DNA of 64,000 bases from contig NZ_JAMBOD010000002.1 in NCBI RefSeq assembly GCF_023715445.1, forward strand, positions 248,001-312,000, given 5' to 3'. The DNA is from Fictibacillus nanhaiensis. GTDB taxonomy: Bacteria; Bacillota; Bacilli; Bacillales; Fictibacillaceae. A program made the translations under genes and the position numbers. Under the pieces are notes generated by a model. That model saw nothing but the letters and a program-made list of their open reading frames with translations, was not told where the DNA came from and made no database searches. Of this stretch, positions 1 to 9,202 are shown piece by piece (within the stretch, counting starts at the first letter, position 1; every line of letters starts with the position of its first letter).

Positions 1-672
1 AGAATCTTTTCGCGGTGACTCATCATGAGAAACTACGATTGGCTCCCCTTTACGCTGCGGGACTTCAACAGGAACGATTTCTTCCGCAAATACGTTGTTT
101 TCAACCGCTTTAACAGCAAGGCTATGACTGCGGTACGCCCACTCATCCTGGCGCTCACGAGAGATCTCCATCTCTTTCGCCACGTCATTTCCGTAGATTC
201 CCATGTGAACACCTGTAAACGTACACGTTAACCCGTCATGCACCATAAGATCTTTAACAGAACTGTCACCCATACGAAGACCCCAGCGTGCTTTCGGTAA
301 AATGTAAGGAGCGTTGCTCATCGATTCCATGCCGCCAGCAACGATTACCTCTTCATCACCGGCACGGATGATTTGATCTGCCATCGTGATTGCGCGAAGA
401 CCTGAAGCACACACTTTGTTTATGGTTTCTGTCTTTGTTTCCCAAGGCAGCCCGGCTTTTTGAGCAGCCTGACGAGAAGGGATCTGTCCTTGCCCGCCTT
501 GAAGAACACAGCCTAAGATCACTTCATCGACGGATTCAGGAGAAACACCTCCGCGCTGGAGCGCTTCTTTTATCGCGATTCCGCCTAAGTCTGATGCAGT
601 CAAAGAGCTTAAACCACCGCCAAATTTCCCAACCGGAGTACGCGCCCCACTGACGATCACTGATTTAGTCAT
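1..672 (-). CDS. Acetyl-CoA C-acetyltransferase (thiolase), 3' part outside window
   Basis: This gene runs off the left edge; 224 codons are visible of a family length near 390. The protein starts MTKSVIVSGARTPVG and carries the thiolase active-site cysteine in NKVCASGLRA at residue 88, followed by the GGMESMSNAPY motif. Thiolases of this type condense two acetyl-CoA or cleave acetoacetyl-CoA in the cytoplasm, in beta-oxidation or butanoate metabolism. The start is supported by GGGAGG seven bases upstream. fadF lies directly upstream on the same strand, but a hairpin and a TetR-type palindrome separate them, so the thiolase may have its own promoter. The histidine and second cysteine of the C-terminal half are not visible. 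Confidence 0.95.
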   Translation of the reverse strand, partial: MTKSVIVSGARTPVGKFGGGLSSLTASDLGGIAIKEALQRGGVSPESVDEVILGCVLQGGQGQIPSRQAAQKAGLPWETKTETINKVCASGLRAITMADQIIRAGDEEVIVAGGMESMSNAPYILPKARWGLRMGDSSVKDLMVHDGLTCTFTGVHMGIYGNDVAKEMEISRERQDEWAYRSHSLAVKAVENNVFAEEIVPVEVPQRKGEPIVVSHDESPRKDS

Positions 673-732
673 ACAAAAACCTCCCGTATTTAATAAATCT
701 TTTAGTAAACGCTTTCAAAAATAAGTCAAGCC

Positions 733-748
733 GAGCGAACGCTCAGTC
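733..748 (-). promoter_or_regulatory. Candidate FadR-like (TetR family) operator upstream of thiolase
   Basis: On the minus strand the site reads GACTGAGCGTTCGCTC, a near-palindrome 61 bases before the thiolase start. It matches 15 of 16 positions of a TetR-type pattern GACYGANCGNTCRGTC known for acyl-CoA-responsive repressors. A related site lies upstream of fadF at 3047-3062. Binding is inferred, not shown. Confidence 0.45.
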
Positions 749-767
749 ACTCAAAACCCAAGCATGA

Positions 768-793
768 AGCTGCCGGCACTAAACCAGGCAGCT
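768..793 (-). terminator. Hairpin between fadF and thiolase
   Basis: AGCTGCC at 768-774 pairs with GGCAGCT at 787-793. No T-run follows on the minus strand, so this may be a processing or attenuation hairpin rather than a full terminator. Confidence 0.35.
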
Positions 794-811
794 CCTACTT
801 ATAAAATTTAG

Positions 812-2944
812 TTACTGCAGAACTTCTTGTTTTTGTGATCCGAACATGGATTTCTCCAAAATTTCTACAACATCTAACGTTTGAACTTGATCTTCCACTT
901 CTTTCGCTTTCGTCCCATCACTTAACATCGTTAAGCAGTATGGACATCCGCTTCCGATCATGGTTGGACTAACCTCAAGTGCCTGCTCCGTACGAGCGAC
1001 GTTCACACGCGACCCTGCCTTTTCTTCCATCCACATCATTCCGCCGCCCGCTCCGCAGCACATACCGTTTTGGCGGTTGCGGTCCATCTCGACTACCTTC
1101 ACGCCTGGAATCGCTTTTAAAATATCACGAGGCGGTTCGTATACTTCGTTATAGCGGCCGAGGTAGCATGAATCATGATACGTGATCGTTTCATTCACTT
1201 CATACTTAGGTTTAATTCTTCCTTCTTTGATCCACTCAGCCAGAAGTTCAGTATGATGATACACTTCTGCTTTCAGACCAAACTCAGGATACTCATTTTT
1301 AAATGTGTTATAAGCATGCGGATCAATAGTAATGATCTTCTTCACATCATGTTTATCAAATAAGGCGATGTTCGCGTTCGCCATCTCCTGGAACAAGAAC
1401 TCATTTCCAAGACGGCGTGCTGTATCACCAGAGTTCTTCTCTTTGTTTCCGAGAATCGCAAATGTGATGCCAGCTTCGTTCATGATCTTCGCAAGTGAAA
1501 GCGCGATTTTTTGGGAGCGGTTATCATAAGCACCCATGGAACTTACCCAGAACAGGTACTCGAATTCCTCACCTGCTTTTTCCTTTTCTTTTACAGTAGG
1601 AATCACGATATCTTCTTTCAGCTCACGCCAGTTTTCGCGTTCCTTTTTCGAGATGCCCCATGGATTTCCTTGCTTTTCAATATTTTTAATCGCACGCTGC
1701 GCTTCTGGGTCCATCTTACCTTCAGTCAGTACAAGGTAACGGCGCATATCGATAATCTTATCAACGTGCTCGTTCATTACCGGACACTGATCTTCACAGT
1801 TTCGGCAAGTTGTACATGCCCAGATTTCCTCTTCTGTCATAATTTCTCCGATCATCTCTACATCATATGAAAGTGCAGATGATCCGTCAGTTGCTGCAGC
1901 TGTTTCTTGTGCTCCCTTTCCTCTTGCTTCAAAAGCAATCTGGTTGCCCTTTGTGTTGGTGAACGCAAATGCAGGCATCCAAGGCGTACGGGAAGTTACC
2001 GCCGCGCCCTTCTCTGTTAAGTGATCACGCAGCTTAACGATCATATCCATCGGTGAAAGCATCTTCCCTGTTCCAGTTGCCGGACAAACATTTGTACAGC
2101 GTCCACACTCTACGCAGGCATAAAGGTCAACAAGCTGTTTCTGGTTGAAGTCTTCAATCTTATTAACACCGAAAACTTCCTGTGTTTCGTCTTCAAAATT
2201 AATAGATGATAACTTACCGATCTTTTCTTTACGGCCAAGCCAAACGTTTAGCGGCCCGGCGATCAAATGCGCATGCTTAGATTGTGGAACATACACAAGG
2301 AAGGTTAATAAAAACAGCAAGTGGATCCACCAGGAGATGAAGAAAACAACAGCAGCTCCGGTTTTCCCTAAAAAGCCAAGACCCATTGCAATTCCTGATG
2401 CGATTGGCGCCGTCCATTCGAAGGCGAGGTCATGCCAGATGATTTCAGCTGCATTTCCTACTAAAACGGAAAGCATTAAACCGCCAATGAACAATAGGAC
2501 TAAACCAGATTTAAAGCCTCGCTTCAAACGGACAAGCTTCTCAACATACCTTCTATGAAAAGCCCAAACGACTGCGACCAAGATCATCGCCGTTACAATT
2601 TCCTGAAAAAATGTAAATCCAGGATAAAGTGGACCTAAAGGCAGATGGGAGCCAGGCGCAAGTCCTTTCCAAATAAAATCTATCGCTCCAAACTGGACTA
2701 AGATAAATCCATAAAAGAACATAACGTGAATAATACCGCTTTTTTTATCTTTTAAAAGCTTCTTTTGTCCGAAGACATTGACTAAAACTGCTTTAATTCT
2801 TTCTTGTACGGTATGATCAAACTCTACTTTTTTTCCGAGCTTTATAAATTCATACCTTGTTTTAACCACGTATGCGAATAAAAACAGTGCGTAAGCGGTT
2901 ACAAAAAGAAACGCAAGCCAGTTTGCTACCATTAAGCCATCCAT
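812..2944 (-). CDS. fadF: FadF-type membrane Fe-S oxidoreductase (HdrD/GlpC-like)
   Basis: A 710-residue membrane protein. The first 230 residues hold about six membrane segments of the NarI-like type. Two 4Fe-4S ferredoxin motifs follow: CVECGRCTNVCP near 278-289 and CTTCRNCEDQCP near 377-388. The C-terminal half has CCG-type cysteine domains (HDSCYLGR and MCCGAGGG). FadF homologues are thought to pass electrons from acyl-CoA dehydrogenase and electron-transfer flavoprotein to quinone during beta-oxidation. The start was placed at ATG 2944, eight bases after AGGGAG; a GTG lies one codon earlier. The neighbouring thiolase and the shared operator support a fatty-acid role. The order fadF-clsB-uvsE matches B. 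subtilis ywjF-ywjE-ywjD. Confidence 0.93.
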   Translation of the reverse strand: MDGLMVANWLAFLFVTAYALFLFAYVVKTRYEFIKLGKKVEFDHTVQERIKAVLVNVFGQKKLLKDKKSGIIHVMFFYGFILVQFGAIDFIWKGLAPGSHLPLGPLYPGFTFFQEIVTAMILVAVVWAFHRRYVEKLVRLKRGFKSGLVLLFIGGLMLSVLVGNAAEIIWHDLAFEWTAPIASGIAMGLGFLGKTGAAVVFFISWWIHLLFLLTFLVYVPQSKHAHLIAGPLNVWLGRKEKIGKLSSINFEDETQEVFGVNKIEDFNQKQLVDLYACVECGRCTNVCPATGTGKMLSPMDMIVKLRDHLTEKGAAVTSRTPWMPAFAFTNTKGNQIAFEARGKGAQETAAATDGSSALSYDVEMIGEIMTEEEIWACTTCRNCEDQCPVMNEHVDKIIDMRRYLVLTEGKMDPEAQRAIKNIEKQGNPWGISKKERENWRELKEDIVIPTVKEKEKAGEEFEYLFWVSSMGAYDNRSQKIALSLAKIMNEAGITFAILGNKEKNSGDTARRLGNEFLFQEMANANIALFDKHDVKKIITIDPHAYNTFKNEYPEFGLKAEVYHHTELLAEWIKEGRIKPKYEVNETITYHDSCYLGRYNEVYEPPRDILKAIPGVKVVEMDRNRQNGMCCGAGGGMMWMEEKAGSRVNVARTEQALEVSPTMIGSGCPYCLTMLSDGTKAKEVEDQVQTLDVVEILEKSMFGSQKQEVLQ

Positions 2945-3046
2945 CACTTTCTCTCCCTTCCAATGCTGCTATTCCCTATTTCTTTCTCTTTCAACTATTC
3001 TAATAAAAAATAATTTTCTGACATCATTATATCATAAAAAATAAAT

Positions 3047-3062
3047 GAATGAGCATTCAGTC
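3047..3062 (+). promoter_or_regulatory. Candidate FadR-like (TetR family) operator between fadF and clsB
   Basis: The site GAATGAGCATTCAGTC contains the perfect inverted repeat TGAATG-AG-CATTCA and matches 14 of 16 positions of the TetR acyl-CoA-repressor pattern. With its flanks it shares 16 of 20 bases with the site before the thiolase. In B. subtilis FadR controls fadF, which supports the assignment by analogy. Confidence 0.45.
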
Positions 3063-3146
3063 GCCACACTTCAAAAAAAAATTTTTAGTGGTTTTACTCT
3101 TACAGGGCATACTATACGAAAGTTTTGCAGAAGGAGGAGATTTCGA

Positions 3147-4331
3147 ATGTGGATCATTCTTTTACTAGCAATCCTATGCATCTTAGCAGGGATTGATTTT
3201 TATTTTGGACATAAGAAACAAGTCAGCCTGGAATTGCCTCCCTCAAAGGCTAGAGGAGAAATGCAATTTATATCAACTGGCTATCATTTTTTTGATGCGC
3301 TGTTTCGTGATATTAGTGAAGCCGCTATACATATCCACATCCAGTTTTATATTCTGCGTGATGACGAGCTGGGTCAGGAGCTTTGTGACCTTTTAATCCG
3401 AAAAGCTAAAGAAGGCGTTAAAGTGAGATTGCTTCTCGATTTTCTTGGCAGTCATGGTGTAAAAAAAGAAACCATTCAATCATTAAAACAAGCCGGAATT
3501 CATTTTCAATATACCAATAAACCAGGTTTTCCATATTTCCTGTACCGGGTCAATAACCGCAATCACCGAAAAGTAGCCATTATTGATGGAAAGATCGGTT
3601 ACATCGGCGGCTATAACGTCGGCAATGAGTATATCGGTAAGGATACAAAACTTGGTGATTGGCGGGATTATCACCTAAAGGTAAACGGACCAATAAATGA
3701 TGTACTTCAACAATCATTTGTTGCAGATTGGAATATCGCTTCAGGAGAAAACCTAGAAGCTCCCCTGATTGATAATCCGCAAGAAGCCGCACAAAAGGAA
3801 TTCATGCTCATCCATTCAAACGGCGATGCTGTTTACCGTTTCTTTTATAAAAAGATCCAGCGGGCCAAAAAAAGCATACTAATTGGTTCACCTTACTTCA
3901 TTCCGGGTAAAAAGATGAACAGAGCTCTTTTGCGCGCATTAAAAAGAGGCGTAAAACTTACACTTCTTATTCCGATGAAACCTGACCATATTCTCGTCCA
4001 AGAAGCTTCTTTTCTTTATTTAAAACCGCTTTTAGAATCCGGGGCTGAAATCTATCAATTTCACGAAGGCTTTTATCATTCAAAAGTACTTATGTTTGAC
4101 GAAGAGATCTGTGATATTGGAACAGCTAATTTTGATTTCCGCAGCTTCTTCTTTAACGATGAAATCAATTGCATCTTTACAGAAAAAGCTTATATTCAAG
4201 AAGTTAAAAAGGTTATAGAATCGGATCTGGCACGTTCTGAAAAACTGACTTTGCAACACTTGAAAAAGATTCGCACATTAAAAGTTCGTTTAAAAGAAGC
4301 AGCAGGGTTTATTATTTCGCCATTTTTATAA
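3147..4331 (+). CDS. clsB: Cardiolipin synthase-type phospholipase D protein
   Basis: This 394-residue enzyme has one N-terminal membrane segment (residues 2-20) and two phospholipase D HKD motifs: HRKVAIID at about residue 140 and HSKVLMFD at about 311, each followed by a Gly- or Asn-rich strand. The family joins two phosphatidylglycerols into cardiolipin at the membrane. The start at ATG 3147 is chosen because AAGGAGGAG lies six bases before it; the open frame extends 34 codons upstream to 3045, but that part contains the operator palindrome and has no ribosome site. It corresponds to B. subtilis ywjE, between fadF and uvsE. Only one membrane segment is present, fewer than in ClsA. Confidence 0.9.
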   Translation: MWIILLLAILCILAGIDFYFGHKKQVSLELPPSKARGEMQFISTGYHFFDALFRDISEAAIHIHIQFYILRDDELGQELCDLLIRKAKEGVKVRLLLDFLGSHGVKKETIQSLKQAGIHFQYTNKPGFPYFLYRVNNRNHRKVAIIDGKIGYIGGYNVGNEYIGKDTKLGDWRDYHLKVNGPINDVLQQSFVADWNIASGENLEAPLIDNPQEAAQKEFMLIHSNGDAVYRFFYKKIQRAKKSILIGSPYFIPGKKMNRALLRALKRGVKLTLLIPMKPDHILVQEASFLYLKPLLESGAEIYQFHEGFYHSKVLMFDEEICDIGTANFDFRSFFFNDEINCIFTEKAYIQEVKKVIESDLARSEKLTLQHLKKIRTLKVRLKEAAGFIISPFL

Positions 4332-4353
4332 AGAGTACTTAAGGGGGCCAAGA

Positions 4354-5307
4354 ATGATAACATCTTTTGGTTTTGTTTCGACGGCTCTCAACCTGTATGA
4401 AGCCTCACCTGCAAAAACAATGACATTTGCTACTTATCAAAAGAGAGACAAGAAAGAACGCGAAGCCCAGCTGCTCGCGATTACGAAAAACAATCTGGAA
4501 CGTACGCTTCGTGTTCTGCATTATTGCATCGCGCACGAACTGCCTTTGTACCGAATGTCTTCTTCTATCGTCCCGCTTGCTACCCATCCGGAGGCAGCAT
4601 GGGATTATTTAAAAAAGATAAAACAAGAATGCAAAGAAATTGAAAAACTCGTTAAAAAATATAATCTTCGGACAAGCATGCACCCCAATCCGTTTACTTT
4701 TTTTACGAGTCCGCGCCCTGAAGTGACCGTAAATGCCGTAAAAGACATGCACTATCACTTTGACCTTTTAAAAGGAATGGGAATTGAGGACCGCAGCTAT
4801 ATCAATATTCATGTTGGCGGGGCTTATGGAGATAAAAAGTCAGCATTAGAACGATTTTATGAAAATATTAAAACGCTGCCGTCAGACGTAAAAAGCCGGA
4901 TGACACTCGAGAACGATGATAAGACGTTTACCACAGAAGAGACATTGGAAGTGTGTGAAAAAGAAGGTGTTCCGCTTATGTTTGATTACCATCATTACAA
5001 AGCAAACCCTGGAACAACTCCTCTTGAAGAGCTTCTGCCCCGGTTTGTGCAGACATGGATAAACACCGGCAGACCGCCTAAAGTTCATCTTTCATCACCT
5101 AAAGATGATAAAGCATACAGAAGTCACCATGACTATGTCAGCCTTGACTATGTTCTGCCTTTCTTCAAAATGGTTTCGGAGTTTACCGAAGAACTGGATG
5201 TAATGATCGAGGCAAAACAAAAAGACCGCGCAGCTCTCCAACTGATTAACGAACTAGAGAAGGTACGCGGATTTAAAAGAATGAATGGTGGAACGATTCT
5301 TATGTAA
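4354..5307 (+). CDS. uvsE: UV damage endonuclease UvsE
   Basis: A 317-residue protein with the UvsE/UVDE TIM-barrel signature: the N-terminal ITSFGFVSTALNLYEASP block, metal-binding stretches NIHVGGAYG, TLENDDKTF, FDYHHYKANPG and the late MIEAKQKDRA. It nicks DNA 5' of UV photoproducts in an alternative excision repair pathway. AAGGGGG lies seven bases before the ATG, and clsB ends 22 bases upstream, so they are probably one transcript. The last eight bases overlap the 3' end of the convergent hydrolase gene. No LexA box is seen upstream. Confidence 0.92.
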   Translation: MITSFGFVSTALNLYEASPAKTMTFATYQKRDKKEREAQLLAITKNNLERTLRVLHYCIAHELPLYRMSSSIVPLATHPEAAWDYLKKIKQECKEIEKLVKKYNLRTSMHPNPFTFFTSPRPEVTVNAVKDMHYHFDLLKGMGIEDRSYINIHVGGAYGDKKSALERFYENIKTLPSDVKSRMTLENDDKTFTTEETLEVCEKEGVPLMFDYHHYKANPGTTPLEELLPRFVQTWINTGRPPKVHLSSPKDDKAYRSHHDYVSLDYVLPFFKMVSEFTEELDVMIEAKQKDRAALQLINELEKVRGFKRMNGGTILM

Positions 5308-6073
5308 GGCTGGTAACAAAACGTTTAACCTCTGCATTAAAGCTCTCAAAATGTTTAATCGGGAGCTGATGAAGAGCCTTTGTCAGCATGACGAACTGAG
5401 CTCTTTGATGAACATGGCGCTGGTACATGTTTCTATAAAAATGCATATATTTGGCCTGGTCCCCGTAAAGAAACAGAAGCGGAAAGTCCCAGGTCTTTAT
5501 TTTATCTGTACAGTTAAACGACATACTTTCCTGGTAATAGCGGACCCATGTTGTACAGTCCGTTTGCTTGTGATAATCAAACATCTCTTTCTTTTCATGG
5601 TCCGTTACAGAATGAGTATTCGCAAGGAGTTGGTTTAATAGGGCTGGTGTACTTTTAGCCAGTCTTATTCCAGATTGAAACTGTTTTTTTAATAAAAATG
5701 TGGAGACTTCTGAAAAACCTCCGCTTAAAACAAGCCCCTTTGTTCGCTCTGGATATTTAAGAACAAAAGCTTGAGCGATGGATCCTCCTGAAGAATACCC
5801 GCAAATAACCGCTTGATCGATCAGCAGATGATCCAGAAGACTTGCAAGATCATCAGCAAGATCATACAGTGTGAATGTATTTGGGTCTTTAACAGATGAT
5901 CGGCCATGTCCTCTTATGTCTGGAAAAATCGTCTGACATGTTAAAGAAAGACTTTTTTGATAGGTAAACACGAGATGACTCATTCCCGGAGGATGCAAGA
6001 AAACAATCGGTGTTCCTGTTCCTAGCTTTTCATAATAGATTTGAAACTCAGTTGTCAGTCCAGCTAAAGCCAT
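5300..6073 (-). CDS. Alpha/beta hydrolase
   Basis: A 257-residue alpha/beta hydrolase fold protein. The oxyanion region is FLHPPG, the DIRGHGRS block follows beta strand 4, the nucleophile elbow is CGYSSGGS (Ser near 94), and a late histidine in ALHQLPIKH is a plausible catalytic base. The substrate cannot be told; relatives are called esterases or proline iminopeptidase-like. It starts seven bases after the stop of the small XapX gene, so the two form an operon; the ribosome site is weak (AAGTGAG), suggesting translational coupling. It ends tail to tail with uvsE, overlapping by eight bases, with no terminator between them. Confidence 0.85.
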   Translation of the reverse strand: MALAGLTTEFQIYYEKLGTGTPIVFLHPPGMSHLVFTYQKSLSLTCQTIFPDIRGHGRSSVKDPNTFTLYDLADDLASLLDHLLIDQAVICGYSSGGSIAQAFVLKYPERTKGLVLSGGFSEVSTFLLKKQFQSGIRLAKSTPALLNQLLANTHSVTDHEKKEMFDYHKQTDCTTWVRYYQESMSFNCTDKIKTWDFPLLFLYGDQAKYMHFYRNMYQRHVHQRAQFVMLTKALHQLPIKHFESFNAEVKRFVTSLT

Positions 6074-6080
6074 AATGCAC

Positions 6081-6251
6081 TCACTTCAAAAAGGTGGCAG
6101 CTACCCATCCATATAGCTGAAAACCGAGATAGATACCAACAATCCCCATAATTCCAGGAAGCGCTGGCGGTGCTGGTATCGGAAGTTTGAACATCGCAAA
6201 AACAAACCCTACAACAGCGCCCGTGATTATCGATAAAAGAATTAATTTCAT
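6081..6251 (-). CDS. XapX domain small membrane protein
   Basis: A 56-residue protein with two hydrophobic segments and the block FKLPIPAPPALPGIMGIVGI, which is the signature of the XapX family. The function of XapX proteins is unknown. AGGAGG lies upstream at normal distance from the ATG at 6251. The stop is seven bases before the hydrolase start, so the two are co-transcribed. Confidence 0.85.
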   Translation of the reverse strand: MKLILLSIITGAVVGFVFAMFKLPIPAPPALPGIMGIVGIYLGFQLYGWVAATFLK

Positions 6252-6347
6252 ATGTATGTACCTCCTAAATCAAGTCGAGTTACCAAACCTATCTCTTATT
6301 AATATGGCGATTTCACCTAACAATATCCCCTTTTTCAAGTGCTCCTG

Positions 6348-6506
6348 CTATTTTTGTGACAGCTCATAATATTTTTTGATGATTCGCATTTGACCCCGAT
6401 GGCGTAGTTCATCTTCAAACAGGAGTCGGCTCATACAGCCATGAATTTGGCAGTGCTCTGATTCGATATCGCTAATCAAAAATGGACTTTTGCTCGATGT
6501 AGTCAT
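6348..6506 (-). CDS. Small hypothetical protein, 52 residues
   Basis: A short frame with a good AGGAG site nine bases before ATG 6506. The product is charged and soluble, with two cysteines in the first half (EHCQIHGCMSRLLF) and a basic C-terminal helix. I do not recognise the family. It sits alone between the XapX gene and the 21-base array downstream of argS. The ribosome site and the non-repetitive sequence favour a real gene, but no function can be given. Confidence 0.55.
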   Translation of the reverse strand: MTTSSKSPFLISDIESEHCQIHGCMSRLLFEDELRHRGQMRIIKKYYELSQK

Positions 6507-6621
6507 ATTTATTTACTCCTAGCCTGTAAGTTGCTTTTTTAGAATTCAAGAAAAGAAGATAAATTCCTTTTTTGCTAGCAGCTGAAGCTTTTACGGTACG
6601 TGTTCTTTTATTTATTACACG

Positions 6622-6779
6622 TTCGCTCAATAACTGCTGCTTTTCGCTCAAACTACCCTTAGTTTCACTCCATCCACCGCTAGTTTCGCTCAATGACCCG
6701 ACAGTTTCGCTCAAACCACGTTCAGTTTCGCTCAAACCGGTCCAAGTTTCACCCCAAATGCCTGTCGTTTCGCCCGGTG
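6622..6779. repeat. 21-base periodic array 1, eight units (GTTTCGCTCAA type)
   Basis: The core TTCGCTCAA or a close variant starts at 6622, 6643, 6664, 6685, 6706, 6727, 6748 and 6769, exactly 21 bases apart each time. The other ten bases of each unit vary. It lies downstream of the argS terminator and fills the otherwise empty 6507-6805 interval. Confidence 0.85.
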
Positions 6780-6805
6780 AACTCGAATTGACCTCTAAAA
6801 AAACA

Positions 6806-6854
6806 AAAAGCTGACTACCAAAAACACAATTCATGTCTTTTGGGTCAGCCTTTT
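6806..6854 (-). terminator. argS terminator
   Basis: GCTGAC pairs with GTCAGC, extended by CCAAAA/TTTTGG, and on the minus strand the stem is followed by CTTTTTG. It lies 15 bases after the argS stop. T-runs on both sides make it possibly bidirectional. Confidence 0.7.
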
Positions 6855-6868
6855 CGTCATTTATTCAC

Positions 6869-8539
6869 TTACATACGCTCTGGAGCTTCAACTCCGACGA
6901 TGTTCAATGCGTTCTCAATTGTTACTTGTGTTGCTTTCATCAATGCAAAACGCGCTTCTGATTTTGTTTTGTTCTCCGGGTCCAGAACACGCTCTGCGTT
7001 ATAGAAGCTATGAAGAGCAGAAGCCAGCTCAAACACATAATTCGTTACGCGATGAGTCAATAGCTTTTCAGCTGCTTCATTAATAACTGCAGGGAATTCC
7101 CCGATTTTCTTCAAAAGCTCAAACTCTTTTTCAGAATCGATCTGAGATAGATCCAAGTCTCCGTCATAAGAAAGACCCATTTCTTCCCCTTGGCGAAGCA
7201 TGCTGCATACTCGGGCATGTGCATACTGCACGTAGAACACTGGGTTTTCATTTGATTTCGAGACAGCTAAATCCATATCAAAATCAAGATGGGTATCATT
7301 TGAACGCATCGCGAAGAAATAACGAGTCGCATCGATGCCCACTTCTTCCATTAATTCACGAAGCGTAACAGCTTTACCTGTACGCTTACTCATACGAACT
7401 TTCTCTCCGTTTTGGAAAAGAGACACAAGCTGGATGATCATGACATCAAGCTGTTCTTTTTCATAGCCAAGCGCTTGAATCGCTGCTTTCATACGAGGAA
7501 TATAGCCGTGATGGTCCGCTCCCCAAATGTTGATCAGCTTTTCAAAACCGCGCTCAAACTTATCGTTGTGATAAGCGATATCCGGTGTTAAATAAGTAAA
7601 CGAACCATCATTTTTGATTAGTACACGGTCTTTATCATCACCGTAATCTGTCGTACGGAACCAAGTTGCCCCTTCTTCCTCATAAACAACGCCCTTAGCT
7701 TTTAACTTCTCTAACGCTGCTTCAATCTTCCCATTTTTATAAAGAGACGTTTCAGAGAACCACACATCAAAATCCACGCGGAATTCAGCTAGATCTTCCT
7801 TAAGCTTTTCTAGTTCACGTTTAAGACCATATTCACGGAAAAAGCTTACACGTTCACTTTCTTCTTTATCCAGCCAAGAATCGCCGTATTCCGCAGCAAG
7901 ATCTTTACCGAACTCAATAATATCTGCACCGTGGTAGCCGTCCTCAGGCATTTCTTTTTCTTTGCCAAGCGCCTGGATGTAGCGGGCTTCAATCGATGTT
8001 GCCAGATTATTGATCTGGTTTCCAGCATCATTGATGTAGAACTCACGTGAAACATCATATCCAGCGTGGTCTAGAATGTTGCAGATCGTATCACCAACAG
8101 CTGCTCCGCGGGCATGCCCTAAGTGAAGCGTACCAGTCGGGTTCGCTGATACGAACTCAACCTGAACCTTCTTGCCGCCGCCATGTTCAGTGCGTCCGTA
8201 ATCTTTGCCTGCCTTTATAACAGTCGGCACAAGCTCTGTTAAATAAGAGTTATCCATGTAGAAGTTAATGAAACCAGGACCTGCAATTTCAACTTTCGCG
8301 ATAGACGCTTTACTTTTATCAAAGTTTGCTACAAGCTCGTCCGCGATCAAGCGCGGTGCTTTCTTTGCGATCCGCGCAAGCTGCATCGCCATGTTCGTCG
8401 CAAAATCTCCATGAGCTTTATCTTTTGGTACTTCAAGAACCACTTCTGGCAGTTCTTCTTTTTTAGCAAGTCCTGCTTTAACGACTGCTTCTTCAATCTC
8501 TTCTTTTAACAGGTGCTTGACCTGGTCAAGGATATTCAT
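6869..8539 (-). CDS. argS: Arginyl-tRNA synthetase
   Basis: A full-length 556-residue class I synthetase charging tRNA-Arg in the cytoplasm. The HIGH motif appears as HLGH at 139-142 after FVSANPTGT, and the KMSKS equivalent is VRMSKRTGK in the second half. The N-terminal Add1-like domain and the C-terminal anticodon-binding domain with [13 protein letters not shown] are present. Its ATG overlaps the ywiB stop by four bases (ATGA), so the two are translationally coupled, as in B. subtilis. No T-box leader is visible upstream of the operon. Confidence 0.98.
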   Translation of the reverse strand: MNILDQVKHLLKEEIEEAVVKAGLAKKEELPEVVLEVPKDKAHGDFATNMAMQLARIAKKAPRLIADELVANFDKSKASIAKVEIAGPGFINFYMDNSYLTELVPTVIKAGKDYGRTEHGGGKKVQVEFVSANPTGTLHLGHARGAAVGDTICNILDHAGYDVSREFYINDAGNQINNLATSIEARYIQALGKEKEMPEDGYHGADIIEFGKDLAAEYGDSWLDKEESERVSFFREYGLKRELEKLKEDLAEFRVDFDVWFSETSLYKNGKIEAALEKLKAKGVVYEEEGATWFRTTDYGDDKDRVLIKNDGSFTYLTPDIAYHNDKFERGFEKLINIWGADHHGYIPRMKAAIQALGYEKEQLDVMIIQLVSLFQNGEKVRMSKRTGKAVTLRELMEEVGIDATRYFFAMRSNDTHLDFDMDLAVSKSNENPVFYVQYAHARVCSMLRQGEEMGLSYDGDLDLSQIDSEKEFELLKKIGEFPAVINEAAEKLLTHRVTNYVFELASALHSFYNAERVLDPENKTKSEARFALMKATQVTIENALNIVGVEAPERM

Positions 8540-8976
8540 GCTTTTGCCTCCTGAAAATTAATCTTGATCCGATGTGTTCCTGTATGTTCACCCTGCAGAA
8601 CCAGTTCGTATGCGAGTTTTAGATCCCCTGTTTGATTTTGCTGATTCCACCGGAAATTCATTTCATGTGTAGTGGTTTCCATCCAAAGCTGGCCATAAGG
8701 GCTATCATACATCCCTTTTGTTGTCTGGCCGATTAAATATTTCTGTTTCATAGATACACTGCCTGAGCGTATGATCAGAATTCCAGCGTGTGTAATTTTA
8801 ATCACATTATTGACAGAACCCGCACCTTCTATCTCTTCTTTATATTGAAGATATGTCACGTCCCCTCTTTTATAGAGCTTTCCGTCTGTCTCGGTGTAAT
8901 GCTTTTCTTTTTCACCGCTAAAATGGACTTCCGAACTTATTGCAAGCGCAACAGACAATTCCGTATCTTGATCCAT
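8536..8976 (-). CDS. ywiB: YwiB, DUF1934 beta-barrel protein
   Basis: A 146-residue protein of the DUF1934 family, predicted to be a small calycin-like beta barrel. Typical are the alternating strands [20 protein letters not shown] and [16 protein letters not shown]. Its biochemical role is unknown. It is the first gene of a two-gene operon and overlaps argS by four bases. The conserved coupling to argS in Bacillus suggests a housekeeping role, but this is inference. Confidence 0.88.
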   Translation of the reverse strand: MDQDTELSVALAISSEVHFSGEKEKHYTETDGKLYKRGDVTYLQYKEEIEGAGSVNNVIKITHAGILIIRSGSVSMKQKYLIGQTTKGMYDSPYGQLWMETTTHEMNFRWNQQNQTGDLKLAYELVLQGEHTGTHRIKINFQEAKA

Positions 8977-9132
8977 GCGAACAACACTTCCTTTTTTGGT
9001 GTAACCTTACCTTTAACTTACCTATTATAAAAGATTTTACCGCTTCCGTTCAACCATATGGGTGTACTTTAAGAAAATCATTTCACTTTAGGGGGTACAT
9101 TTATCCTCGAAAAACAAAAATGAGCGTTTGTT

Positions 9133-9162
9133 TTGGAATGAGTTGCATTTTGCGGGTATGAT
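9133..9162 (+). promoter_or_regulatory. Candidate SigA promoter of the oxidoreductase gene
   Basis: TTGGAA at 9133-9138 and TATGAT at 9157-9162 are 18 bases apart, 41 bases before the start codon. Confidence 0.4.
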
Positions 9163-9202
9163 GACAACGAGAAGATGAATTATAGATTAGAGGAGGATGA
9201 TG

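Noticed and set aside
4354-5307. SOS control of uvsE
   Set aside because: No LexA-like GAAC-N4-GTTC is found between clsB and uvsE or before clsB.
6622-6779. CRISPR array
   Set aside because: Units of 21 bases with about 11 conserved bases are too short for repeat plus spacer, and there is no cas gene or leader in the window.
6472-6834. Minus-strand 120-residue open frame with SLSET-type heptads
   Set aside because: The heptads only reflect the 21-base DNA period; the start lies in the argS terminator, no ribosome site is present, and the frame overlaps the 52-residue gene.
8977-9130. T-box leader upstream of ywiB-argS
   Set aside because: No T-box sequence and no specifier or antiterminator stem is visible.
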